Assembly: GCF_003173755.1 (NCBI RefSeq)
Contig: NZ_CP029553.1
Span: forward strand, 4,302,001-4,366,000
DNA length: 64,000 nucleotides
Reading direction: 5' to 3'
Source: Methylobacterium terrae
Lineage (GTDB): Bacteria; Pseudomonadota; Alphaproteobacteria; Rhizobiales; Beijerinckiaceae
The notes under the pieces are model-generated. The model saw only the letters and a list, made by a program, of their open reading frames with translations. It did no database searches and was not told the origin of the DNA. Position numbers and translations under genes: made by a program. Each line of letters opens with the position of its first letter. Position 1 is the first letter of the stretch. Shown one piece after another: positions 35,057 to 42,700 of the stretch.

Positions 35057-36067
35057 ATGCGCCGCCATCTCGGCCCCCTGCTGGCCGCCGCCCTCTGGTC
35101 CTTCTCACCCGGGTCCCTCTCGCCGGCCCTCGCGCAGGAGGCCCCGGTCAAGGTCGGCTACGCCAAGTGCGCCCATTGCCTGCCGGTGGCCCTGCTGCCG
35201 GGATTGGCCAAAGGAGCGACGATCGACGCCACCGGCTTCAATTCCGGCAACGACGTCCTGACGGCGCTGATCGCGAAGAGCCTCGATGTCGCGCAAGTCA
35301 CCTACCTCCACTACGTCACCGCCCTCGACAAGGGCTTCGACATCGTGGCGGTCGCCGGCGAGGTGAACGGCGGCTCGGAATGCCTGTCGGCGAAGGCGCT
35401 GAACCTGAAGGCCGAGGACTGGGCCGGGTTCAAGGCGGCGGTCGAGAAGGCGAAGGCGGCGGGCGCAGCCCTCAAGGTCGCGGCCTCCCGCGGCAACGCG
35501 CAGGACATCCACATGCGGGGCGCCTTCCTCAAGCACGGCATCAACCCGAACAAGGACGTGCAGTTCGTCAACATCCCGAACCCGTCCGACCACCTCGCGG
35601 CGATGCAGCGGGGCGAGATCGACATGGTCTGCTCGGTCGAGCCCTTCGCCTCGCAGATCCGCATGGCGGGGGCCGCCGCGCATTTCGTGCTGCCCTACGA
35701 CCAGGCGGCCGGCAACCTGACGAACCTCATCGTCACCCGCTCGGACGTGATCGCGAAGAACCGCGCCGCCGTGCAGGCGGTGGTCGATGCCGACGTGGCC
35801 CTGGTCGAGAAGCTCAAGGCAGACCGGGGGATCTGGATCGACGTCATCAACCAGAAGACCGGCCTGTCGAAGGAGGTCGCCGCAGAGGCGATCAAGAACG
35901 CCGAGCCCGACTACCGGATGCACCGGGGCAAGACGCTCGCGATCGCCGCGATGATGCGGGACCTCAAGTACATCACCCGCGACGTCTCGGCCGACGTGGA
36001 GAGGCACATGGACTTCTCGTTCCTCGAGGCCGCCACCAGGAAGACCCGCGATGGCCTCGGCTACTGA
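35057..36067 (+). CDS. NitT/TauT-like ABC substrate-binding protein with CxxC
   Basis: 336 aa with a Sec signal peptide (LLAAALWSFSPGSLSPALAQ, cut near residue 27). The mature protein starts VKVGYAKCAHC, placing a CxxC (Cys38, Cys41) at the first strand next to the ligand cleft, and continues with the NMT1/SsuA-like fold (VLTALIAKSLDVAQVTYLHY split across a helix). It heads an importer operon divergent from a GntR regulator. The last codons overlap the permease gene by 17 bases. The CxxC could be a disulfide or metal site and is not usual for the family as I know it. Confidence 0.85.
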   Translation: MRRHLGPLLAAALWSFSPGSLSPALAQEAPVKVGYAKCAHCLPVALLPGLAKGATIDATGFNSGNDVLTALIAKSLDVAQVTYLHYVTALDKGFDIVAVAGEVNGGSECLSAKALNLKAEDWAGFKAAVEKAKAAGAALKVAASRGNAQDIHMRGAFLKHGINPNKDVQFVNIPNPSDHLAAMQRGEIDMVCSVEPFASQIRMAGAAAHFVLPYDQAAGNLTNLIVTRSDVIAKNRAAVQAVVDADVALVEKLKADRGIWIDVINQKTGLSKEVAAEAIKNAEPDYRMHRGKTLAIAAMMRDLKYITRDVSADVERHMDFSFLEAATRKTRDGLGY

Positions 36068-36908
36068 GGCGGCGCCGCTCGCGGCCGCGACCCCGTCCCG
36101 CCGGCTGCCCCGCCGGCTCGTCGCCTTCGCCGAGCGGGCGGCCCTGCCGCTCCTCCTCGTCGCCGGCTGGGAGGCCTTCGCCCGCTCCGGCGCCCTGCCG
36201 GCGGCCCTGCTGCCGGCCCCGACCGCCGTCCTGCACGCGCTCGGTGACTGGCTCCTCGGCCTCGACGAGAGCACCCTGACCTATTCCGGGCGCTGGATCC
36301 CCGACGCGCTCGCGAGCCTCACCCGGGTCGCCGCCGGCTACGCCATCGCGGCCGTCTCGGCGGTCCTGATCGGGGTCGCGATCGGCTGGTGGCGGCTCGT
36401 CGAGCGCACCGTCGAGCCGACCCTGCAGATGCTGCGGCCGATCCCGCCGGTGTCGTGGATCCCGCTCGCCATCATCTGGTTCGGCATCGCCGACAAGCCG
36501 GCGATCTTCCTGGTCTTCCTCGGCGCGTTCTTCCCCGTGCTGATGAACACCATCCACGGCGTGCGCGGGGTCGACCGCACCCTGATCCGGGCCGGCGCGA
36601 TGATGGGCGCCTCCGAGCGCCAGCTCCTCACCGACATCGTGCTGCCGGCCGCCCTGCCGTCGATCTTCTCAGGCCTGCGCATCGCCATCGGCTCGGCCTG
36701 GATGCTGACGGTGACCGCCGAGATGGTCGCGGTGAAGAGCGGGCTGGGCTACGTGCTGTGGGATTCCTACTACTTCCTGCGCTACGACATCGTGCTCGCC
36801 GCGATGATCTCGATCGGGCTGCTCGGCACCCTGTCCGATCTCGGCCTCAAGGCGCTGATGGGTTCGGTCCTGCACTGGCAGAAGGGCACGACGGTGCAGG
36901 GGCGGTGA
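36051..36908 (+). CDS. NitT/TauT-type ABC transporter permease
   Basis: 285 aa, six membrane segments, SsuC/TauC-like. Coupling loop visible as GAMMGASERQLLTDIVLP, preceded by PPVSWIPLAIIWFG. It starts inside the 3' end of the binding-protein gene (17-base overlap), indicating translational coupling. It forms the channel for the importer with the ATPase 61 bases downstream. Confidence 0.88.
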   Translation: MASATEAAPLAAATPSRRLPRRLVAFAERAALPLLLVAGWEAFARSGALPAALLPAPTAVLHALGDWLLGLDESTLTYSGRWIPDALASLTRVAAGYAIAAVSAVLIGVAIGWWRLVERTVEPTLQMLRPIPPVSWIPLAIIWFGIADKPAIFLVFLGAFFPVLMNTIHGVRGVDRTLIRAGAMMGASERQLLTDIVLPAALPSIFSGLRIAIGSAWMLTVTAEMVAVKSGLGYVLWDSYYFLRYDIVLAAMISIGLLGTLSDLGLKALMGSVLHWQKGTTVQGR

Positions 36909-36969
36909 ACCGCCCCTCCCGCGCCTCCGGCTTTCCCTGTCCCGGATTCCTTTGCTCGCGGAGATCCCC

Positions 36970-37740
36970 ATGAGCGCGATCGACCTCGCCGACGTCCAGA
37001 AAGTGTTCCGCGACCGCGACGGGCGCGACCTCGTGGCGGTGGAGCGCACCCGCGCCACGATCGAGGCGGGCGAGTTCGTCTGCCTGCTCGGCCCCTCGGG
37101 CTGCGGCAAGTCCACCCTGCTCAACATGATCGCGGGCTTCGAGGCGCCCAGCGCCGGCGAGATCCGGGTGGCGGGCCGGCGGGTCGAGCGGCCCGGGGCC
37201 GATCGCGGCGTCGTCTTCCAGCAGCCGACGCTGATGCCCTGGCTCACCGTGATCGACAACGTCGCCTTTCACCTCAAGCTCAGGGGCGTGGCGAAGGCCG
37301 AACGGCGTGAACGGGCCAAGACCTACATCGACCTCGTCGGCCTCGCCGGCTTCGAGCGGCACTACCCGGCGGAACTGTCCGGCGGCATGAGCCAGCGGGT
37401 CGGCATCGCCCGGGCGCTCCTGATGAACCCGGCGGTGATCCTGATGGACGAGCCCTTCGCGGCGCTCGACGCCCAGACCAAGATCGAGATGCAGGAGGAG
37501 CTGGTCGCGATCTGGCAGCGGGTCGGCGCCACGGTGGTGTTCGTCACCCACTCGGTCGACGAGGCGCTGGTGCTGGGCAACCGCATCGCCGTGATGAGCC
37601 GGCGCCCGGGCCGCATCCGCGAGTTCATCCCCTTCGACCTCCCCCGGCCGCGGGACGTGACGAGCCCCGCGTTCAACGACATGAAGCGGCGGGTGCTGGG
37701 TATGATCCGCGAGGAATCGACCAGAAAGGCCGCCGCATGA
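36970..37740 (+). CDS. NitT/TauT-type ABC transporter ATPase
   Basis: 256 aa single ABC domain: Walker A GPSGCGKST, Q-loop VFQQPTLMPW, signature LSGGMSQRV, Walker B ILMDEPFAALD, switch FVTHSV. ATG 36970 is preceded by GGAGA and gives the usual SsuB/TauB length; an upstream in-frame start at 36952 adds only six residues. Its stop overlaps the start of the AMDase-like gene (ATGA), tying that enzyme to the importer. Confidence 0.92.
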   Translation: MSAIDLADVQKVFRDRDGRDLVAVERTRATIEAGEFVCLLGPSGCGKSTLLNMIAGFEAPSAGEIRVAGRRVERPGADRGVVFQQPTLMPWLTVIDNVAFHLKLRGVAKAERRERAKTYIDLVGLAGFERHYPAELSGGMSQRVGIARALLMNPAVILMDEPFAALDAQTKIEMQEELVAIWQRVGATVVFVTHSVDEALVLGNRIAVMSRRPGRIREFIPFDLPRPRDVTSPAFNDMKRRVLGMIREESTRKAAA

Positions 37741-38486
37741 TCCGGCTCGGCATGCTGACCCCGTCGTCGAACACCCGGCTCGAGCCGGCGACGGCCGCTC
37801 TCTTGCGCGACGCACCGGGGATCACCGCGCATTTCTCGCGCTTTCGCGTCACCGAGATCACCCTCTCGGCGGCGGGGCTCGGGCAGTTCGACGAGGCGCC
37901 GATCGTGGACGCCGCCGCGCTCCTCGCCGACGCCAAGGTCGACGCGATCGCCTGGAACGGCACCTCGGCGGCCTGGCTGGGATTTGCCCGCGACGAGGCC
38001 CTGTGCGCCCGCATCGCGCAAGTCACCGGCATCCCGGCGGCGACGGCGGTTCTCGGCTTTCGCGAGGCCTTCAACCGGGCCGGCATCCGGCGGGTCGGCC
38101 TCGTCACGCCCTATACCGGCGACGTGCAGGCGAAGATCCAGGCGAATTGGGCTGCTGCCGGGTTCGACTGCGCGGCCGAGCGGCATTGCGGCCTGTCCGA
38201 CAACTTCTCCTTTTCGGAGGTGCCGGAGGCCGAGGTCGCCGCCATGGCCCGGGCGGTCGCGGCGGAGGGCGTCGACGCGGTGGCGGTGGTCTGCACCAAC
38301 ATGGCCGGGACGGCGCTCGTCGAGGATCTGGAGGCCGAGCTCGGCATCCCGGTCCTCGATTCGATCGCCGTCACCCTCTGGGCAGCGATCGAGGCAGCGG
38401 GCGCCGACCCCGGCCGGATCGCCGGCGGGAGTCGGCTGTTCCGGCTCCGAGCGCCGGATCGATCCGACCGGGCACCCGGGCTCTGA
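37737..38486 (+). CDS. Arylmalonate decarboxylase / maleate isomerase-like enzyme
   Basis: 249 aa Asp/Glu racemase-superfamily enzyme. The start LGMLTPSSNTRLEP matches the maleate isomerase/AMDase branch. Maleate isomerases and racemases have a Cys in the first loop; here that loop is WNGTSAAW with Gly75-Thr76-Ser77, like the Gly-Thr-Ser of arylmalonate decarboxylase. The second-site Cys is present (Cys186 in VVCTNMAG), and Tyr126 in TPYTGDV matches an AMDase active-site Tyr. One-Cys chemistry suggests decarboxylation of a malonate-type substrate. It overlaps the ATPase gene (ATGA), so it probably acts on the imported solute. Confidence 0.75.
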   Translation: MIRLGMLTPSSNTRLEPATAALLRDAPGITAHFSRFRVTEITLSAAGLGQFDEAPIVDAAALLADAKVDAIAWNGTSAAWLGFARDEALCARIAQVTGIPAATAVLGFREAFNRAGIRRVGLVTPYTGDVQAKIQANWAAAGFDCAAERHCGLSDNFSFSEVPEAEVAAMARAVAAEGVDAVAVVCTNMAGTALVEDLEAELGIPVLDSIAVTLWAAIEAAGADPGRIAGGSRLFRLRAPDRSDRAPGL

Positions 38487-38489
38487 CCG

Positions 38490-38999
38490 CTACCGGTCGG
38501 CCTTCCCCCCGCCGAGGGTCAGCTCGATGTAGCGCCGCGTCGTCGGCCGCACGAGGTCGGACACCGTCTGGGCCATCGCCAGCTCCTCCTTCAGCGACAT
38601 CTCGAAGGCCGGCAGCCGGGCGCTCTGGCCGGCGGCCTCGGCGAGGGTGATCAGCGCGTCGTAGGCCGCCGCCTCGTAGTTCTCGAAGGCGCGGTTGGCG
38701 AAGGCGTTCTTCAGGATCTCGTCCTGGGCCGGGGCGTGGGCGAGCGCCGCCATGTTGCCCACGAAGCCGAGAACGCCCTCCTTGAGCGCCGAGGGGCTCT
38801 CGGACATCGCCGCCAGGGCCTCGTCGAGCCGGTCGCGCTGGCCGTGCGTCTCGGTGATGTGCCGGCGCAGGGCCGCCTCCATGTCGGGATAGCGCTCCAG
38901 CCGCTCGACCTGCCGCTCCATGATCTGGAGCGCCTGCAATTCGAGCGCGTGGGTGTTCTTCAGCGCGGTCACGTACAGCGAGCGGATGTCCTCGGCCAT
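38490..38999 (-). CDS. DUF892 (YciE/YciF) ferritin-like protein
   Basis: 169 aa four-helix ferritin-like protein. The family start DIRSLYVTALKNTHALELQAL is recognisable (Tyr9, His17 and Glu20 region), and metal-ligand-type residues recur in ETHGQRDRL, ENYEAAAYDAL and LKEELAMA. YciF-like proteins are induced by stress and starvation. A minus-strand EcfG-like promoter sits about 80-100 bases before the start, facing another that drives two tiny hydrophilic genes, so these three form a divergent stress module. Confidence 0.85.
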   Translation of the reverse strand: MAEDIRSLYVTALKNTHALELQALQIMERQVERLERYPDMEAALRRHITETHGQRDRLDEALAAMSESPSALKEGVLGFVGNMAALAHAPAQDEILKNAFANRAFENYEAAAYDALITLAEAAGQSARLPAFEMSLKEELAMAQTVSDLVRPTTRRYIELTLGGGKADR

Positions 39000-39077
39000 C
39001 GGGGGCTCCTTCGTGGCGTGGTGGGGCAGATACCCTGGGGTGAGAGATACCCTGTGACGGTATGTGCTGCCCGGGCC

Positions 39078-39102
39078 AACGCCGTCCGCAACCGGCGGTT
39101 CA
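39078..39102 (-). promoter_or_regulatory. EcfG-type general-stress promoter (minus strand, near-consensus)
   Basis: On the minus strand TGAAC, 16 bases, then CGTT. This matches the GGAAC-N16-CGTT EcfG consensus except for the first base. It lies 80-100 bases upstream of the DUF892 gene. Confidence 0.5.
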
Positions 39103-39152
39103 CCCCGGCCCTCGATACTGTGACAAAGTATCCTTGGCGGCCGGACCGATCT

Positions 39153-39177
39153 GGAACGCCGGGAGAATGGTGGCGTT
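39153..39177 (+). promoter_or_regulatory. EcfG-type general-stress promoter
   Basis: GGAAC at 39153, 16-base spacer, CGTT at 39174: an exact match to the promoter pattern used by the PhyR-NepR-EcfG stress cascade of alphaproteobacteria. It is 55 bases upstream of the first small gene. Confidence 0.7.
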
Positions 39178-39231
39178 GTCCGCCCTCCACGGGCGAGGAC
39201 CGCGCCTCGCCCCACCCCAGGGAGATCCGCC

Positions 39232-39417
39232 ATGACCGCGACACCGCCTCCCGTGCCGCCGGCCAACCGCTCCGACAAGGGCCCGGGCAGCGCCGAGCGC
39301 GCCCCGACCGAGACCGGACCGAAGGGCTCGAGCCAGGCCAAGGACCCGGACAAGGTCGGCCAGTCCGGCAATTCGAAGGTGAACACCACCAACCAGGGCT
39401 ATCAGCAGGATCGGTAA
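39232..39417 (+). CDS. Small hydrophilic stress-type protein (61 aa)
   Basis: 61 aa, rich in Pro, Ser, Gly, Asn, Gln and Lys and without any hydrophobic core, so probably disordered, like hydrophilin-type proteins. It begins MTATPPPVPPANRSDKGPG and ends VNTTNQGYQQDR. GGGAGAT precedes the ATG. An exact EcfG-type promoter lies 55 bases upstream, which supports stress induction. It is followed three bases later by a second tiny gene. Confidence 0.65.
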   Translation: MTATPPPVPPANRSDKGPGSAERAPTETGPKGSSQAKDPDKVGQSGNSKVNTTNQGYQQDR

Positions 39418-39420
39418 TCC

Positions 39421-39642
39421 ATGAGCACCTCGGACAAGACCGACGCCGCCAACCGCCACCACGGCGGACCCGGCAGCAGCCACCAGCGGCCCGACCGGCC
39501 CGATCCCGCCGCCCCTGCCGGCCCCGATCCGGGCGCGGCGACGAGCGACAGCCGCTCCCACGTCTCGGGCGGCGGCGGCGAGGGCGACCGGCACCACGCC
39601 CACGATCCCGACCGCAAGGGCCACTCGCCGCGCTCGCATTGA
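39421..39642 (+). CDS. Small His/Gly-rich hydrophilic protein (73 aa)
   Basis: 73 aa, very hydrophilic and low in complexity: His, Gly, Asp, Pro and Ser dominate (ANRHHGGPGSS; GEGDRHHAHDPDRKGH). Predicted disordered. It follows the 61-aa gene directly, shares its EcfG-type promoter and is closed by a strong terminator at 39667, so the two form a compact two-gene stress operon. His clusters could bind metal; no family recognised. Confidence 0.6.
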   Translation: MSTSDKTDAANRHHGGPGSSHQRPDRPDPAAPAGPDPGAATSDSRSHVSGGGGEGDRHHAHDPDRKGHSPRSH

Positions 39643-39666
39643 GGCGGCCACCCCGCCGCCCGGCGG

Positions 39667-39703
39667 CACTCCTCCCGGGGATCGTCCCCCGGGAGGAGTG
39701 TTT
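39667..39703 (+). terminator. Strong rho-independent terminator
   Basis: 14-bp perfect stem CACTCCTCCCGGGG / CCCCGGGAGGAGTG with a 6-base loop, followed by TTTCCC. It ends the two-gene stress operon. Confidence 0.8.
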
Positions 39704-39838
39704 CCCGTGAAACGCAGGCACCGTTTCCGGCGGGACGGGCGCCGCTCTCGCCCTGATCCCGTCACGGCCTCAGCGCGATATCGCCAAGGTCGCCGGGCAG
39801 ACGAGCATCCCTGACGAATCCGCGCAGGGAGCCTGTCC

Positions 39839-40732
39839 ATGTCACACATCGCCCTTCCTCAGCCCGGTCTCACCCGCCGCGCCGCCCTGATCGGGACAGC
39901 GCTCGCGGCCTGCGCGGTCCGGAGCGCGGCGGCGGCCGAGGACGCGGCGGCCAAGCTTGCGCAGCTCGAGCGGCGCGACGGCGGGAGGCTCGGCGTCGAG
40001 GTGCGCGACACCGCCACCGGCCGCCGCTTCGGCCACAGGGCCGACGAGCGCTTCCCAATGTGCAGCACCTTCAAGGCGATCGCCGCGGCCGCGGTGCTGG
40101 CCCGGGCCGACAAGGGCCAGGACGACCTCGACCGCCGGATCGCGTATGGCCGCGACGCCCTGCTCAGCTACGCCCCGGTGACCTCGAAGAACGTCGAGAC
40201 CGGCATGACCCTCGCCGAGCTCTGCGCCGCCGCCGTCGTCTGGAGCGACAACACCGCCGCCAACCTGATGCTCGACACGATGGGCGGGCCCGAGGGCATA
40301 ACGACCTTCGCGCGCGCCCACGGCGACACCGTCACCCGCCTCGACCGCACCGAGCCGACCCTGAACACCGCGATCCCCGGCGACGTGCGCGACACGACGA
40401 GCCCGGCGGCGATGGTCGGCCTCCTCGACAACGTGCTGCTCGGCAACGCGCTCTCGGCGGGGTCGCGCGCCCGGCTGACCGGCTGGATGCACGAGAGCCC
40501 GACCGGCCTGAAGCGCGTGCGCGCCGGCCTGCCGGAGGGGTGGCGCACGGCGGACAAGACCGGCACCGGCGACAACGGCACCGCCAACGTGGTGGCGCTG
40601 ATCCACCGCCCGGATGGTGCGCCGATCCTCGCGGCGGTGTATCTCACCGGGTCACCGGCCGAGCCCGCCGCGCGCGACGCCCTGCACGCCGAGGTCGGCC
40701 GGCTGATCGCCCGGAGCCTGCCCGGCGCCTGA
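39839..40732 (+). CDS. Class A beta-lactamase
   Basis: 297 aa serine beta-lactamase. All class A motifs are present: Ser76-x-x-Lys79 in STFK, Ser136-Asp137-Asn138, the omega-loop Glu172 in EPTLN, and Lys240-Thr-Gly. The N terminus LTRRAALIGTALAACA is a Tat-like twin-arginine signal peptide, so it is probably exported folded to the periplasm. No LysR-type AmpR regulator is adjacent, suggesting constitutive low expression. It is chromosomal, with base composition like its neighbours and no mobile element beside it. Confidence 0.92.
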   Translation: MSHIALPQPGLTRRAALIGTALAACAVRSAAAAEDAAAKLAQLERRDGGRLGVEVRDTATGRRFGHRADERFPMCSTFKAIAAAAVLARADKGQDDLDRRIAYGRDALLSYAPVTSKNVETGMTLAELCAAAVVWSDNTAANLMLDTMGGPEGITTFARAHGDTVTRLDRTEPTLNTAIPGDVRDTTSPAAMVGLLDNVLLGNALSAGSRARLTGWMHESPTGLKRVRAGLPEGWRTADKTGTGDNGTANVVALIHRPDGAPILAAVYLTGSPAEPAARDALHAEVGRLIARSLPGA

Positions 40733-40755
40733 CCCGCTCGAAGAGCCCGCCGTCG

Positions 40756-41226
40756 ATGTCGAAGACCACCCGCGCCACCCAGGTTCTCGCCCGCGCCGGC
40801 ATCCCCCACGGCGTCCATGCCTACGAGTACGACCCGGAGGCGACGCGCATCGGCCTCCAGGCGGCGGAGGCGATGGGCGTCCCGTCGGGCGAGGTGTTCA
40901 AGACCCTGATGGCCGCCGTCGACGGCAAGCCGGTCTGCGTGCTGGTCCCCTCGGACCGCGAGGTGTCGCTGAAGAAGCTCGCCGCGGCCTTCTCGGGCAA
41001 ATCCGCCGCGATGATGCGCCCGGCCGAGGCCGAGCGGCTCACCGGCTACCACGTCGGCGGCATCAGCCCGCTCGGGCAGAAGCGGGCGGTGCCGACCCTG
41101 GTCGACGCCGCCGCCCTCGATCTCCCGGAGATCTTCGTCAACGGCGGCCAGCGCGGGCTGCAGGTCCGGCTGAAGCCCGGCGACCTCGTGCGCGTGCTCG
41201 AGGCCCGGACCGAAGCCGTCACCTGA
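40756..41226 (+). CDS. ybaK: Cys-tRNA(Pro)/Cys-tRNA(Cys) deacylase YbaK
   Basis: 156 aa, typical YbaK/EbsC size. It hydrolyses mischarged Cys-tRNA(Pro) in trans. The conserved catalytic-region Lys is in GEVFKTLMA, and the later GYHVGGISPLGQKRAVPT and IFVNGGQRGLQV motifs identify the YbaK branch rather than ProX. It is 23 bases downstream of the beta-lactamase gene, possibly by chance. Confidence 0.9.
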   Translation: MSKTTRATQVLARAGIPHGVHAYEYDPEATRIGLQAAEAMGVPSGEVFKTLMAAVDGKPVCVLVPSDREVSLKKLAAAFSGKSAAMMRPAEAERLTGYHVGGISPLGQKRAVPTLVDAAALDLPEIFVNGGQRGLQVRLKPGDLVRVLEARTEAVT

Positions 41227-41295
41227 GGGAAACACTCCGTTAACCACGATCCGCCAAGGCTCTGCCGTGGTCCGATGTTGGTGGGGCGGAAGACG

Positions 41296-41631
41296 ATGGG
41301 GTACGGCGCGAGGCTCCTGGCGGGCACCATCGCCTTCGGCCTCGCGGGACCGGCCCTGGCGGCCGACCTGCCGGGGCCCGGCCCCTGGCCGGAGCCGCGG
41401 CCCGCGCCGAGCGCGCCGCCCCTGCGCTACTTCCCCCGCGGCGACAGCGACGCCTCGCTCGGCCCCCGGGTCCGGGCCGAGTGCCAGGACTTCGTCCCCA
41501 CCAACGCGCCGGGCGATCCCACCTATGTCGGCTCGCCCTTCGGCCTCGGCAAACCGAGCTATTACGGCTTCCCGCCACCGCGCGGCGTCGACGACCCTTA
41601 CGGGCGGCGGCCGGGCAGGCGGTGCCTGTAG
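41296..41631 (+). CDS. Secreted Pro/Gly-rich small protein
   Basis: 111 aa. Residues 1-23 form a Sec signal peptide (LLAGTIAFGLAGPALAAD). The mature part is rich in Pro, Gly, Tyr and Arg (PGPWPEPRPAPSAPP; GKPSYYGFPPPRGVDDPYG) with two Cys, and is probably unstructured or wall-associated. The start was placed where a purine-rich GGCGGAAG precedes the ATG; a start 21 bases upstream is possible. Function unknown. Confidence 0.6.
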   Translation: MGYGARLLAGTIAFGLAGPALAADLPGPGPWPEPRPAPSAPPLRYFPRGDSDASLGPRVRAECQDFVPTNAPGDPTYVGSPFGLGKPSYYGFPPPRGVDDPYGRRPGRRCL

Positions 41632-41754
41632 GATTTCCGTCGCGCGAGGGGGGGGGCGGGATCGCGCGCCGGCGCGGCGGGCCGGTCGCTCCGGTCCTTG
41701 CGGCGTCGGCCCCTCCCGAGTTAGCGCATGCTACCCCTCCCGGAGCGTCCGCCC

Positions 41755-42402
41755 ATGCCCCGCATCGCCTGCCTTCATACGTTCGACAGCAACGCCGCCG
41801 TCTTCGAGGAGGCGCTGCGGGCGACCGGGCTCGCCGGCGTCAGCCTGCAGCACACCGTGCGCGCCGACCTGCTCGCCGCCGCCGAACGGGAAGGACGGCT
41901 GACCTCCGACATCGCCGAGGAGACCGTCGCGGTTCTGCGCGGCCTGTCCGCTCAGGCCGACGCGGTCCTGTTGACCTGCTCGACGCTCGGACCGGCCGCC
42001 GAGGCCGCGGCCCCGGACAGCCCGGTGCCGGTCCTGCGGGTCGACGCCGCCCTCGCCGCCGAGGCGGTGAAGGCGGGCGGCCGGGTGGTGGTCCTGTGCG
42101 CGGTCGAGACGACGGTCGAGCCGACCCGTCACCTGTTCGAGGCGGCGGCGCGGGCGACGGGCGCGGCGGTGAGCGTCGAGGTCGTGCCGCAGGCCTGGGC
42201 GGCGTTCAAGGCGGGCGATCCCGAGCGCTACCGGGAGCTGGTCGCCCGCGCCGCCGGCGCCGCGAAGGCGGCGGGGGCGACGCGGGTCGCCCTGGCGCAG
42301 GCCTCGATGGCCGGCGCCGCCGCGCTGCTGCCCGAGACCGAGCGCCCGCTCACCAGTCCGACGGTCGGCCTCGCTGCGGCGGTCGCCGCGTCCCGCGGGT
42401 GA
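41755..42402 (+). CDS. Asp/Glu racemase-superfamily protein with one catalytic Cys
   Basis: 215 aa. The start RIACLHTFDSNAAVFEEAL and VLLTCSTLGP loop (Cys75) match the Asp/Glu racemase superfamily. The second catalytic Cys of true racemases is replaced in LAQASMAGAA, where Ser or Met sits at its place. This QASMA pattern occurs in a poorly characterised branch, so racemisation is doubtful. It is the third member of the superfamily within 9 kb. It stands alone; a perfect palindrome follows at its stop codon. Confidence 0.75.
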   Translation: MPRIACLHTFDSNAAVFEEALRATGLAGVSLQHTVRADLLAAAEREGRLTSDIAEETVAVLRGLSAQADAVLLTCSTLGPAAEAAAPDSPVPVLRVDAALAAEAVKAGGRVVVLCAVETTVEPTRHLFEAAARATGAAVSVEVVPQAWAAFKAGDPERYRELVARAAGAAKAAGATRVALAQASMAGAAALLPETERPLTSPTVGLAAAVAASRG

Positions 42403-42438
42403 TACGAGATCCGGAAGATTACTTCCGGATCTCGTATC
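42401..42438. repeat. Perfect 17-bp palindrome and hairpin
   Basis: GATACGAGATCCGGAAG-ATTA-CTTCCGGATCTCGTATC. It overlaps the TGA of the racemase-family gene. It can act as a terminator but has no T tract. The following 80 bases (42450-42510, with GCTTGAGCGAAGCC and GCATCGCGAAGCGATC) look like another dispersed Rhizobiales intergenic repeat. Nothing else is seen before 42701. Confidence 0.7.
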
Positions 42439-42700
42439 ACCAGCCCGCGCGGCGCTTGAGCGAAGCCGATTTCCGCATCGCGAAGCGATCAGCCGGAAAT
42501 CGTATGAGTCGGCGACGCGATCGTCCCTCGATCCGCGCGAGCGTGCGGGGGCCGGCTCCCGACCCGTCTCGTGAGCGGCCAATCGGGCGGCCCATGCCGG
42601 CGGCCTCTCGGGACCGGGGACGGGCTTGGCCGAGAAGGCCCTTGACCCGACCCCTGCGGCCGGTTCGATGAAGGGCAGGTTCGACCCACCGAGGTGAGCC

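Noticed and set aside
39699..39714. parS-like TGTTTCCCGTGAAACG
   Set aside because: 14 of 16 to consensus, but the core is broken (A to C) and it overlaps the tail of a terminator about 18 kb from parAB.
39839..40732. Beta-lactamase gene as a recently acquired resistance cassette
   Set aside because: Composition and codon use match neighbours; no integron, insertion sequence or attachment site around it.
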